Shown one piece after another: positions 8,346 through 16,957 of a stretch of DNA of 64,000 nt. How positions within the stretch are numbered: position 1 is the stretch's first letter; each line of letters opens with the position of its first letter. Position numbers and translations under genes: made by a program. The DNA comes from Rhodobium orientis (lineage in GTDB: Bacteria > Pseudomonadota > Alphaproteobacteria > Rhizobiales > Rhodobiaceae), in NCBI RefSeq assembly GCF_003258835.1, contig NZ_NPEV01000001.1, forward strand, positions 186,001 through 250,000, written 5' to 3'. The notes beneath the pieces were generated by a model. The model did no database searches and was not told the origin of the DNA. It saw only the letters and a program-made list of their open reading frames with translations.

Positions 8346-9365
8346 ATGAGTTTCGTTGATCGCATAGCCCATGGCACCAGGTGCCTGGTGTCGGCCGCGC
8401 TGTTGGCCATGCCGCTTGCTGCAGCCCCGGTGTTCGCGACGTCGTCCGCCCAGGCCGCCGACGACTTTCCCTCCCGGCCGGTCAACCTGGTCGTCAGCTA
8501 CGGCGCCGGCGGCGGCACCGACCGCCAGGCCCGCATGATGGCCGGGTTCCTGGAAAAGAAGCTCGGCTCGTCCGTCGTCGTCCAGAACATGCCGGGTGCC
8601 GGCGGCCAGGTCGCGATCACCGCGATGCTGCGCGATGAGGCCGACGGTTACACCATCGTCGCCACCAACGAACCGGACATCTCCATGACCGTGGCGCTGC
8701 GCAACGCGCCCTACGCCCGCGAGGACGTGGAGGTGCTGGCGGTGGACATCGTCGATCCGCGTCTCCTCCTGGTGCTCAAGGATGCTCCCTACGAGAGCTT
8801 CGACGACTTCATCAAGGCAGCCAAGGAAAACCCGGGCGAATTGTCGGTCGCGGTCAATTCCGGCGCCGTCCAGGAGCAGTTCGCCAAGTGGCTGTTCAAG
8901 GCGCTCGACGTCGACATCAACTTCGTCGGCTACAAGTCCGGCGGGGAGACCACGGCGGCCCTGCTCGGCGGCCACGTCACCTCGCTGGTCGGCGACGATT
9001 TCGCCCGTTTCGACGTGCGCGACCAGACCAAGGCGCTGATGATTGGCTCCGCCACGGCCAGCCCGCGCTGGCCCGAGGCCGAGGTCATGGTCGATGCGCT
9101 CAAGCCCTATGGCGTGACGCCGCCGACGCCGGATTTCCTCGCCCGGCACATGGTCTATATGGTTCCCTCAGCGCTGCATGAGAACTATCCCGAGCGGTTC
9201 CAGAAGCTGCAGGATGCCATCACCTCGCTGGCGACCGATCCGGAGTACCAGAAGCTGATCAAGGACCAGGGCGCCGGCGACCTGACCAAGATGGCGCCGG
9301 GCAGCGAGTACCGCGACGCGTTCCAGAAATCGCTGGAGGCCTTGAAGGCGACGACCGCAAACTGA
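8346..9365 (+). CDS. tctC: Tripartite tricarboxylate transporter substrate-binding protein (TctC/Bug family)
   Basis: A 339-residue periplasmic receptor for a TTT-family secondary importer. A long signal peptide (hydrophobic LVSAALLAMPLAAAPVF, cleavage near SAQAADD) is followed by the Bug-family motif FPSRPVNLVVSYGAGGGTD and the PGAGGQVA loop that contacts a carboxylate of the ligand. AGAGGAGAA lies just before the ATG. Bug proteins bind diverse carboxylates, so the neighbouring hydantoinase genes are the best clue to the ligand. A strong hairpin follows the stop. Confidence 0.9.
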   Translation: MSFVDRIAHGTRCLVSAALLAMPLAAAPVFATSSAQAADDFPSRPVNLVVSYGAGGGTDRQARMMAGFLEKKLGSSVVVQNMPGAGGQVAITAMLRDEADGYTIVATNEPDISMTVALRNAPYAREDVEVLAVDIVDPRLLLVLKDAPYESFDDFIKAAKENPGELSVAVNSGAVQEQFAKWLFKALDVDINFVGYKSGGETTAALLGGHVTSLVGDDFARFDVRDQTKALMIGSATASPRWPEAEVMVDALKPYGVTPPTPDFLARHMVYMVPSALHENYPERFQKLQDAITSLATDPEYQKLIKDQGAGDLTKMAPGSEYRDAFQKSLEALKATTAN

Positions 9366-9382
9366 TCCGACGATCCGGCCTG

Positions 9383-9410
9383 CCGCCGGCCCGCGCCTTG
9401 GGGCCGGCGG
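9383..9410 (+). terminator. Intercistronic hairpin after tctC
   Basis: A perfect 10-bp stem, CCGCCGGCCC paired with GGGCCGGCGG around an 8-base loop, lies between tctC and tctB. No T-run follows, so it more likely stabilises upstream mRNA or attenuates than stops transcription fully. Confidence 0.5.
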
Positions 9411-9432
9411 TCTGCACCGCAGGGAGCTCGCC

Positions 9433-9936
9433 ATGCCAAAGACGTCTCGGGGCATCGAACGGCTTGCCGGGGAACTTGTCGTGCCGGCGATCGGCCTGGC
9501 ATTCCTTGCGGCCTATTGGTGGCAGGCCGCGTCGCTGTCGTTCCAGGCAAAGGTGTTTCCCGGCCTGGTGTCGGTCAGCATGCTCGTGCTGATCGTCATT
9601 CGCTGCGTGGCGATCGGCCGGGAGTTTTTCGCGCAAAGGCAGGCCGCGCCGGTGCTTGCGGCCGGCGAGGCGACAGCGACGCCGGACGGTGCCTGGCGCG
9701 GCGCGGTGCGCCGGGCCGCGCTTCTGGTGCTGGCAACGCTGATGATGGTGCTGTGGCGCGACCTCGGCGCCATGATCTGCATTTTCCTGTTTCTTCTCGG
9801 GGCCCTGCTGGTGCTTGGCGAGCGCCGGATCGTCCTCCTCGTGCTGTTGCCGGGCATCATGACCGTGACGCTGGTCTATCTGTTCAAGACCGTGCTGGCG
9901 GCGGTGTTTCCCGCAGGCATCTTTTCCCTGTTCTGA
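9433..9936 (+). CDS. tctB: TctB family small membrane subunit
   Basis: A 167-residue integral membrane protein with four predicted hydrophobic segments (starting near LVVPAIGLAFLAAYWW, VSVSMLVLIVIRC, AALLVLATLMMVLW and IVLLVLLPGIMTVTLVYLF). Size, topology and position between tctC and tctA identify it as the small subunit of the tripartite tricarboxylate transporter. Its sequence is poorly conserved in the family, as usual. It should sit in the inner membrane with TctA. Confidence 0.82.
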   Translation: MPKTSRGIERLAGELVVPAIGLAFLAAYWWQAASLSFQAKVFPGLVSVSMLVLIVIRCVAIGREFFAQRQAAPVLAAGEATATPDGAWRGAVRRAALLVLATLMMVLWRDLGAMICIFLFLLGALLVLGERRIVLLVLLPGIMTVTLVYLFKTVLAAVFPAGIFSLF

Positions 9937-9977
9937 ACCTCTGGACCCCCGTTCGCACAGAAGGTGACGCCAACCCC

Positions 9978-11486
9978 ATGGACGCTCTTCAGCAGATCGC
10001 TACCGGCGCTCTCTCGATTCTGTCGTTCGAGACGATCTTCTGGATCATCCTCGGCAGTTTCCTCGGCATGATCGTCGGCGCCATCCCGGGCCTGTCGTCG
10101 GGCATGGCCGTGGCGCTGCTGCTGCCGCTGACCTATACGCTGACGCCGCTCAACGCGCTCATCTTCCTGACCTGCGTCTATGTCGCCGTCACCTATGGCG
10201 GCTCGCTCTCGGCGATCCTGCTGAACACGCCCGGCGCCCCGGAAAACGCGGCGACCGCCTTCGACGGCTATCCGATGGCCCGCGAGGGCAAGGCCGGCGA
10301 GGCGCTGGGCCTGGCCATTGCGGCCTCCGCGCTCGGCGGTTCGATCTCCTACCTGTTCCTGATGGGCGGCATCGGCTACGTCGCCGACATCGCCCTCAGC
10401 TTCGGCCCGGCCGAACTCTTCCTGCTCGCCCTGCTCGGTGTCCTGATTCTCAGTGCGGTCGGCACCGCCGATCCGGTCAAGGCGCTCATCTCGGGGGCCA
10501 TCGGCCTGCTCATCGGAACCATCGGGCTGGTGCCGACCGGCGAATCCCGGGCGATCTTCGGCAGCCTCTATCTCGTCGAAGGCGTCCAGATCGTCCCGGT
10601 TCTGATCGGCATGCTGGTGATTACGGAACTCTTGCTGATGATCGACCAGGACTACATCGTCGATCAGGACAAGATGGCCGGGAACCGGGGAGTGGCGGGC
10701 ATCTTCCGGGGATTCCGGCGCGCGCTGGACTATCCCGTCAATCTGTGCCGGTCGACCGTCATCGGCATCGTCATCGGCCTGATCCCGGCGACCGGCGCGA
10801 CCCTTGCGGCCCTTGCCTCCTACACCATCGCGCGCCGGACATCGAAAAATCCGGAAAGCTTCGGCAAGGGCAACCCGCAGGGCATCGTGGCCGCGGAATC
10901 CGCCAACAATGCCTGCTCGGGCGGCGCGTTGATGACGACGCTCACCCTCGGTGTGCCGGGTAGCGTCGCGACGGCGGTGCTGCTCGGGGCGCTCACGATC
11001 CACGGCCTGCGGCCCGGACCGGCGCTGGTGCAGCAGCAGGGTCCGCTCGTCTACGGCCTGATCTCGGCGGCGATCCTTTCGCAAGTCTTCATGGTGACGA
11101 TTGCCGGCGGTCTGGGGCACGCCTTTTCCGGCTCGCTGGCGATCCACACGCGGATCCTCGTCCCGCTGTTGATGATCTTTTCCCTTCTGGGCAGCTATGC
11201 CGGGCGCAATGTGAGCTTCGATGCCTATCTGATGATCGGCTTCGGCCTTCTCGGCTATCTGATGAAGAAATACGGCTATCTGCCGGTCGCCGTGGTGATG
11301 GGCGTCATGCTGGGCTCGATCGCCGACAACGAACTGGTCCGCGTGCTGCAATTGTTCCGGTCGCACTGGTATCGCGCCTTTTTCGAACGGCCCATCGCCT
11401 TCGTCCTGATGGTCGTGCTGGTCTCCATTCTGGCAAGGGCGCTCTATCAGGGCCTGTTCGGACGGCGCAAAAAGCCGGCCGAGTGA
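9978..11486 (+). CDS. tctA: Tripartite tricarboxylate transporter large permease
   Basis: A 502-residue polytopic inner membrane protein, the translocating subunit. Family marks include the N-terminal GSFLGMIVGAIPGLSSGMA, the repeated PATGAT motif in the second half, and TYGGSLSAILLNTPGAPENAATAFDGYPMA. About 10-12 hydrophobic segments are visible. The ATG at 9978 gives the normal family length; the frame is open further upstream but overlaps tctB. TctCBA is therefore complete and uses the ion gradient to bring in a carboxylate captured by TctC. Confidence 0.92.
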   Translation: MDALQQIATGALSILSFETIFWIILGSFLGMIVGAIPGLSSGMAVALLLPLTYTLTPLNALIFLTCVYVAVTYGGSLSAILLNTPGAPENAATAFDGYPMAREGKAGEALGLAIAASALGGSISYLFLMGGIGYVADIALSFGPAELFLLALLGVLILSAVGTADPVKALISGAIGLLIGTIGLVPTGESRAIFGSLYLVEGVQIVPVLIGMLVITELLLMIDQDYIVDQDKMAGNRGVAGIFRGFRRALDYPVNLCRSTVIGIVIGLIPATGATLAALASYTIARRTSKNPESFGKGNPQGIVAAESANNACSGGALMTTLTLGVPGSVATAVLLGALTIHGLRPGPALVQQQGPLVYGLISAAILSQVFMVTIAGGLGHAFSGSLAIHTRILVPLLMIFSLLGSYAGRNVSFDAYLMIGFGLLGYLMKKYGYLPVAVVMGVMLGSIADNELVRVLQLFRSHWYRAFFERPIAFVLMVVLVSILARALYQGLFGRRKKPAE

Positions 11487-11487
11487 G

Positions 11488-11512
11488 GGCGCCGCTTCGT
11501 CGGTTCGGCGCC
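11488..11512 (+). terminator. Possible hairpin after tctA
   Basis: GGCGCCG and CGGCGCC can pair around an 11-base loop immediately after the tctA stop. There is no T-run, so its role as terminator is uncertain. Confidence 0.3.
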
Positions 11513-11629
11513 GGGCGTCGGCAGCCTTGCGCGCAGGCAGTGCCGGAAATACTCTTCGGACACGGAACATCCGACAGTCCCGGTGCCGATGCCGGCGCGG
11601 GCGTCTATGGATCAGCCAAAGGCACACCG

Positions 11630-12574
11630 ATGGACATCCGCACCTATGCCGGCTTCGTCACCGCGGCCGAGCTCCTCAACATCACCTCGGCCGCGCAGCG
11701 GCTCAACATCACGCAGTCGGCCCTGTCGCGGCAGATCCGCAGCCTGGAGGATTCCCTCGGCCTGCGCCTCTTTGAGCGGACGAAGCGCAACATCCGCCTG
11801 ACGGCGGCCGGCGAGGCGCTGTTGTCGCGCATCAACGGGGTGCTCGCCGCCGACCGGGACTTGCGCGCCTTCGCCGGCGACCTTGCCCGCGACCAGAGCG
11901 GGCTCTTGAAGATCGGCGCCTGCTCGCAGCTCATCGAGCGCTACCTGCCGGCGTTCCTCGGCGACTGGCGCGCGGCCAATGCCGGCATCGACGTGCGGCT
12001 GGAGGACGGCGGCGGGCCGGAACTGGTGGAAAAGCTGCAGGCGGGCGCGGTGCACCTGATCATCAGCTCGATGCCGTCGGCGCCGATCGACCCGTTCGAC
12101 ATGGTGCGGCTGGGAGACCTCGCCTTCGTCGCGGTGGCGACGCCTGACCTGTTGCCCGACGCCGGTGCGCCGATCGAGATCTGCGATCTCCTGGAAAGCC
12201 CGATCCTGACGCTCAACCGCCGCCATGCCTCGCGCGAGGTGTTCGATGCCGCCTGCCGGCTGTCGCGGGCGGTGCCGCGCATCGTGCTGGAAGCGACCTC
12301 GCCGCACACGCTGTTTGCGCTCGCGGAAGGTGGCAACGGGATCGCCGTCGTGCCATCCTCGGCGCGGCTGGCCGGGCGGTCGCTCGTCAGCCGGCCGATC
12401 ACGTTGCGCGGCGAGTTGGTGCGCTTCGATATCTGCGCCATGTGGGACAGCCGGGTGCCGCTGCCGGCCTATGGGCGGCGCTTCGTGGAGGCGCTGCGCG
12501 CCCATATCATGGCCGAAGAGGGGACGGGCGAGACGCCGGCCGGGACGGCCCACGGGCACCTGCGCATCGTCTGA
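11630..12574 (+). CDS. LysR-family transcriptional regulator
   Basis: A 314-residue regulator. The HTH reads TAAELLNITSAAQRLNITQSALSRQIRSLEDSLG, followed by GLRLFERTKRNIRLTAAG, then an effector domain. The ATG at 11630 was chosen because it lies directly before the HTH and is preceded by AAAGG; the frame is open upstream but lacks LysR-like residues there. It lies co-directionally after tctA, 143 bases away, and could control the Tct operon or the sugar ABC operon that starts 124 bases downstream. Unlike most LysR genes here it is not divergent from a target. Confidence 0.86.
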   Translation: MDIRTYAGFVTAAELLNITSAAQRLNITQSALSRQIRSLEDSLGLRLFERTKRNIRLTAAGEALLSRINGVLAADRDLRAFAGDLARDQSGLLKIGACSQLIERYLPAFLGDWRAANAGIDVRLEDGGGPELVEKLQAGAVHLIISSMPSAPIDPFDMVRLGDLAFVAVATPDLLPDAGAPIEICDLLESPILTLNRRHASREVFDAACRLSRAVPRIVLEATSPHTLFALAEGGNGIAVVPSSARLAGRSLVSRPITLRGELVRFDICAMWDSRVPLPAYGRRFVEALRAHIMAEEGTGETPAGTAHGHLRIV

Positions 12575-12697
12575 ACTCATTCCCGATCGGCATAGGTATT
12601 AAGCCGAATCTTTCATTGGACGGCAGCTTTTGCCGCTCGCTAAGCTTTTCTCAAAGGGCTCCGCGTGGGCCGCGAACAATCGAGAAAAGAGGCGTGC

Positions 12698-13684
12698 ATG
12701 GGCGGCAGTGCGGGAGTTTTCCTGCGGAATCTGAACCAGGAACGCATCGTCCTAGTCGTCGCCCTTGCTGTCTTCGTCGCGGCCATGGTCGGTCTTCCGG
12801 GCTTCCTGACGGCCGGCAACCTGATCGCCATCGTGCGCTCCATCGCCGTCCTCGGCATCCTGGCATTCGGCATGTCGGTGGTCATCATCGGCCGCGGCAT
12901 CGACCTTTCCATGGTCGCGGTGATGGCCATGTCGGTCGCCTGGTACCTGCAGCTCCTTGGCGACGGAATGCCCGACTACCAGGCGTTCGCGCTGGTCTTG
13001 GGCGGTGTGCTGGCGATCGGGCTGGTCAACGGTTTCCTCGTCGCCTATGCGGACGTGCCGGCGATCTTCGTGACGCTGGCGAGCGGCTCCTTCGTCTTCG
13101 GCTATGTGCGCTCGCAGCTCATCTCCTCCGATGCGGTTCCGGTCCCCGACGGCCACTGGGTCGAGCTTCTCGGCGGCCTGCGCTTCCTCGGCGTGCCGGT
13201 GGAGGTCTATCTGTTCCTGGCGCTCGCCGCCCTCGTCTTCGTCTTCCTGCGGTTCACGGTCTGGGGCCGCTACGTCTACTATGCCGGCGACAATCCGGTC
13301 GCGGCGCGCAATATCGGCATTCCGGTGCGGCCGATGCTGTTGCTGCGCTACGCCCTGTCGGCCGTGACCGCCTTCCTGGCCGGGCTTTTGACGGCGGCGA
13401 GCCTGCATTCCATCAACACCCGCGTCGTCAACTCCACCCTGCTCTATGACATCGTGCTGGTCGCGGTGATCGGCGGCATCGGCCTGTCGGGTGGCAAGGG
13501 GGGCGTGCGTAACGTGCTGGTGGGTGCGGCGCTGATCGGCATTCTGCTCAATGCGATGACGATCATCGACATCCCGCTGCTCTACCAGAACCTCATCAAA
13601 TCGACCATCCTGCTCGCCGCAATCATCGTCGACGGACTGCTCAATCCGCGCGACGAACAAACCGCGCAACAGGGGGACATCTGA
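12698..13684 (+). CDS. CUT2-family sugar ABC transporter permease (RbsC-like)
   Basis: A 328-residue polytopic membrane protein. The family core RGIDLSMVAVMAM (cf. GGIDLSVG in ribose permeases) and a C-terminal VAVIGGIGLSGGKGG are visible, with about 8-10 transmembrane segments. ATG 12698 was chosen for the AAAGAGG ribosome site; a GTG at 12665 is less likely. It is the first gene of a five-gene importer: permease, binding protein, permease-propeller fusion, propeller, ATPase. A second, different permease is encoded downstream, so the channel is probably a heterodimer. Confidence 0.88.
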   Translation: MGGSAGVFLRNLNQERIVLVVALAVFVAAMVGLPGFLTAGNLIAIVRSIAVLGILAFGMSVVIIGRGIDLSMVAVMAMSVAWYLQLLGDGMPDYQAFALVLGGVLAIGLVNGFLVAYADVPAIFVTLASGSFVFGYVRSQLISSDAVPVPDGHWVELLGGLRFLGVPVEVYLFLALAALVFVFLRFTVWGRYVYYAGDNPVAARNIGIPVRPMLLLRYALSAVTAFLAGLLTAASLHSINTRVVNSTLLYDIVLVAVIGGIGLSGGKGGVRNVLVGAALIGILLNAMTIIDIPLLYQNLIKSTILLAAIIVDGLLNPRDEQTAQQGDI

Positions 13685-13734
13685 CCCCGGCGCGGCACAA
13701 CAACAAACCTTCCAACTGGGCAAAGGACACAAGC

Positions 13735-14754
13735 ATGAAACCGATCAAGACCTTTCTGGCCGCGGCCGTCGTGGCTGCCACGGCGCTCGCCGCGCTGCCC
13801 GCCAACGCCGCGGATCCGGCGCCCGCCGCCTACGCCGCAGCGCTGAAGGATAAGCGCGTGCTCCTGGTGCCGATGGCCATGGGCTTCGACCTGGCGCAGG
13901 GCTGGGCCGCGATCCTCAAGCATGAAGTGGAAGCCTTCGGCGGCGTCTTTGAGACCCGCGATCCGAACTGGAGCGTCGAAGCCGGCGCCCAGGCGATCAC
14001 CGAGGCGATTGCGTCGGATCCCAAGCCCGACGTCCTGGTCGTCATGTCGCCGGACCTCAACTCCTACTCCAAGCTGATGAAGCGCGCCCAGAAGGCCGGC
14101 ATCTATGTGCTGCTGGTCGACAACCCGGCCAACTTCAAGGCCGATGCCTATCTCGGCAGCGACTGGACCGAACTCGGCCGGCTCGAGGCGGAAGCCGTCG
14201 TCAAGGGATGTGGTCCGGACTCCTCCAAGAAGATCGGTCTGGTGCAGGGCGACCAGGTTAATGCGACCAGCCTCTTCCAGTATGCCGGCATCATGGAGGT
14301 GCTGGAGAAGTATCCCGACTTCGAGGTCGTCGCCAAGCCGGACTCCAACTGGGACGCGACCACCTCGCGCAACGTGACGACGACCATGTTGCAGCAGCAT
14401 CCGGAGATCTGCGGCGTCATCGACTTCTGGGACGGCGATGCGACCGGTGCGGCGGCCGCCATCCGCGATGCCGGCAAGCAGGAGCAGGTGTTCCTGGTGA
14501 CCACCGGCGGCGGCGAGAAGACGGCCGATTGCGACCGCATTGCCGACGGCACCTACGGCGCCGTGGTGATGACCGAGCTGAAGCAGGAGAGCTACAACAT
14601 GGTCACCATGATCAAGTACCTGCTGCAGAGCGGCCAGCCGGCCGGAACCTCGTCGGCCTACATCTACACGCTGCTTCATGCGACGACGAAGGACAACATG
14701 ATGCCGGATAGCTGCTGGGACCTGAAGGCCCTGCAGGAAATGGCCGGCAACTGA
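13735..14754 (+). CDS. Periplasmic sugar-binding protein (type I, ribose-like)
   Basis: A 339-residue receptor with a Sec signal (FLAAAVVAATALAALPANAAD). The two-lobed type I fold is suggested by repeated AEAITEAIASDPKPDVLVVMSPD, IYVLLVDNPANF, and the second-lobe CGVIDFWDGDATGAAAAI. It should deliver a sugar or sugar-like compound to the two CUT2 permeases on either side. Ligand identity is not readable. A strong hairpin follows the stop codon. Confidence 0.87.
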   Translation: MKPIKTFLAAAVVAATALAALPANAADPAPAAYAAALKDKRVLLVPMAMGFDLAQGWAAILKHEVEAFGGVFETRDPNWSVEAGAQAITEAIASDPKPDVLVVMSPDLNSYSKLMKRAQKAGIYVLLVDNPANFKADAYLGSDWTELGRLEAEAVVKGCGPDSSKKIGLVQGDQVNATSLFQYAGIMEVLEKYPDFEVVAKPDSNWDATTSRNVTTTMLQQHPEICGVIDFWDGDATGAAAAIRDAGKQEQVFLVTTGGGEKTADCDRIADGTYGAVVMTELKQESYNMVTMIKYLLQSGQPAGTSSAYIYTLLHATTKDNMMPDSCWDLKALQEMAGN

Positions 14755-14778
14755 CACCGGGTGCATTCGCCCAAGACC

Positions 14779-14808
14779 GGGGCGGTCGGACTTTCCGACC
14801 GTCCCTTT
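14779..14808 (+). terminator. Intercistronic hairpin with pyrimidine tail after the binding-protein gene
   Basis: CGGTCGGA (14783-14790) pairs perfectly with TCCGACCG (14794-14801) over a three-base loop, extended by one G-U and three G-C pairs to a 12-bp stem, then CCCTTTCCTCT. It looks like a partial terminator or mRNA stabiliser between binding protein and permease. Confidence 0.6.
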
Positions 14809-14833
14809 CCTCTCCTGGTTTTGTGAATCGTCG

Positions 14834-16957
14834 ATGAAACTTCGCGAGCGGCTGCAAGCCTGGCGCTACAATCTCGTCCCCGACCATCTGATCGGCGAGA
14901 TCCTGACCAAGCGCTGGACCGACAACGCCATCCCCTTCCTGGCCCTGATCATTACGGTGGCGACGTTCGGGAGCATCATTCCGGGCTTCTTCCAGCTCTA
15001 TTCGCTGCAGGAATCGACGCGCCAGCTCGGCGAGTTCAGCCTCGTCGTGATCGGCCTCACCGTCGTCATGCTCGGTGGCGGCATCGACCTTGCCGTCGGC
15101 TCTATCTTCGCCCTGTCCGCGTTTTCGGCGGTGGCCACTTTCTTCATCCTGGAACAGCCCGTCTGGGTCGCGCTGCTGGCGTCGCTGGCGACCGGGCTCG
15201 CCTTCGGCGCCGTCAACGGCTACCTGATCGGCTTCCTGCGCCTTCGCGCCTTCATCACCACGCTCGTCACCTTCATCATCGGCCGGGCGCTCTACGACAT
15301 CCTCATCGTCGCCCATGGCTCCAAGATCCAGATGTCGTTCGTTTCCTCCGACACCTGGGACTTCATCGGCGACGGCACGTTCCTCGGCATCTCGGTGCCG
15401 ATCTGGTCGGCCATCGTGCTCGCCGTCGTCACCCATGTGGCGCTGACCCGCTCGCGCCCCGGCTGGCACGTGCTTGCCGTCGGCGGCTCGCGGCGCTCGG
15501 CCCACAATGCCGGCATCCAGGTCCGGCTGACGGTGTTCTTCACCTACGTCTTTTCGGGCCTTTGCTCGGCGCTCGCCGGGTTCCTGATCGCCACGCGGCT
15601 CTCCGGCGCCGGACCGGGCACCGGCGGCGGGCTTGAAATCCTCGCCCTGACGGCGGCGGTCGTTGGCGGCAACAGCCTCGGCGGCGGACGCGGCTCGGTG
15701 GTCAAGGGCCTGATGGGCGCGATCATCGTGCTCGTCCTGACCAACGGGCTGATCCGCCTCGGCTACGGCACCGGCACCAACCAGATGGTGCTCGGCATCC
15801 TGCTCGCCGTCGCCGTGACCATCGACATCCGCTGGCTGAAGAACCGCCACAAGGTGCTGAACGAGGTCTATGTGGCGCCGGTCTATCTGCGCATGGGCGA
15901 GCCGCAATCGGCGGTGCCGGGGTCCGGAACGCCCTATGCGCTGAACAACAAGCTGTCGGAGGCCGAGCATATCGGGCTCGGCGAGCTGGAAGGACCCGAG
16001 GACGTCATCCTCGACCGCAACGACAACCTTTATTGCGGCACCAGGCACGGCGAGATCATCCGCTTCTTTGCCCCGGACTACACACGCTCGGAGGTCTTTG
16101 CCCATATCGGCGGCTTCCCGCTCGGCCTTGCCTTCGATGCCGACGGCAACCTCATCACCTGCGTCGGCGCGATGGGGCTCTACGCGATCTCGCCGGACGG
16201 AAAGGTGACGCGGCTTTCGGCGGAAACGGCGCGGTCCTGGACCTCGGTCAACGACGATGCGCGGCTGCGCGATCCGAACGACCTCGACATCGCGCAGGAC
16301 GGCAAGATCTATTTCACGGATTCCACCAAGCGCTACGACGCCCATGACTGGGCGCTCGATTCCATCGAGAACCGGGGCACCGGCCGGCTGCTGGTCTACG
16401 ACCCGGCGGACGGTTCGACCAAGACGCTGCTCGACGGCTACCGCTACACCAATGGCGTCTGCATGGCGCACGACAACAAGTCGCTGTTCTTTTCCGAAAG
16501 CTGGCGCTGCCGCATCCACCGCTACTGGCTGGAAGGCCCGAAGGCGGGGACGGCGGAATGCGTCATCAAGGACATGCCGGGCTATACCGACAACATCAAC
16601 CGCGCCTCGGACGGCACCTATTGGATGGCCTGGCTCGGCATGCGCACGCCGTCCTTCGACCTGTCGCTGCGCCATCCGTCGATGCGCAAGCGCATGACGC
16701 GGCGGCTGCCGCAGGACGAGTGGCTGTTCCCCAACATCAATACCGGCGGCGTCGTCAAGTTCGACGAGAATTTCAACATCGTGCGCACCATGGCCGACCT
16801 CTCCGGCGTCTCGCACCCGATGGTCACCTCCATGCGCGAGCACAAGGGCGAACTGTTCATCGGCGGCATCCTCAACAACCGCATCGGCCGGTTCAGGATC
16901 GAGGGTGCCGATCCGACCTGGGACGCCAACACCGCCTATTGGGGGACGCGGACATGA
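14834..16957 (+). CDS. Fusion: CUT2 sugar permease plus SMP-30/strictosidine-synthase-like beta-propeller
   Basis: One uninterrupted frame of 707 residues. Residues about 1-340 are a ribose-type permease (GGGIDLAVGSIFALSAF; GGNSLGGGRGSVVKGLMGA; roughly 8-10 membrane segments). Residues about 375-705 are a soluble six-bladed-propeller-type domain of the SMP-30/gluconolactonase/strictosidine-synthase group (EGPEDVILDRNDNLYCGTR, RDPNDLDIAQDGKIYFTDS, YRYTNGVCMAHDN, LFFSESWRCRIHRYWLEG, PGYTDNINRASDGTYWMAW). With the usual permease topology both termini are cytoplasmic, which would place the propeller inside the cell at the exit of the channel. It may hydrolyse a lactone or related ester as the substrate enters. 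The stop overlaps the next start (ATGA), and the next gene encodes another propeller. Confidence 0.88.
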   Translation: MKLRERLQAWRYNLVPDHLIGEILTKRWTDNAIPFLALIITVATFGSIIPGFFQLYSLQESTRQLGEFSLVVIGLTVVMLGGGIDLAVGSIFALSAFSAVATFFILEQPVWVALLASLATGLAFGAVNGYLIGFLRLRAFITTLVTFIIGRALYDILIVAHGSKIQMSFVSSDTWDFIGDGTFLGISVPIWSAIVLAVVTHVALTRSRPGWHVLAVGGSRRSAHNAGIQVRLTVFFTYVFSGLCSALAGFLIATRLSGAGPGTGGGLEILALTAAVVGGNSLGGGRGSVVKGLMGAIIVLVLTNGLIRLGYGTGTNQMVLGILLAVAVTIDIRWLKNRHKVLNEVYVAPVYLRMGEPQSAVPGSGTPYALNNKLSEAEHIGLGELEGPEDVILDRNDNLYCGTRHGEIIRFFAPDYTRSEVFAHIGGFPLGLAFDADGNLITCVGAMGLYAISPDGKVTRLSAETARSWTSVNDDARLRDPNDLDIAQDGKIYFTDSTKRYDAHDWALDSIENRGTGRLLVYDPADGSTKTLLDGYRYTNGVCMAHDNKSLFFSESWRCRIHRYWLEGPKAGTAECVIKDMPGYTDNINRASDGTYWMAWLGMRTPSFDLSLRHPSMRKRMTRRLPQDEWLFPNINTGGVVKFDENFNIVRTMADLSGVSHPMVTSMREHKGELFIGGILNNRIGRFRIEGADPTWDANTAYWGTRT

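Noticed and set aside
9876-11627. Very long open frame on the minus strand opposite tctA
   Set aside because: It mirrors the tctA codons, is rich in Asp, Arg, His and Gln as expected from antisense of a GC-rich gene, and has no recognisable domain.
14612-16843. Long minus-strand open frame opposite the permease-propeller fusion
   Set aside because: It is the shadow of the fusion gene's third-position GC bias; it lacks any known motif or ribosome site.
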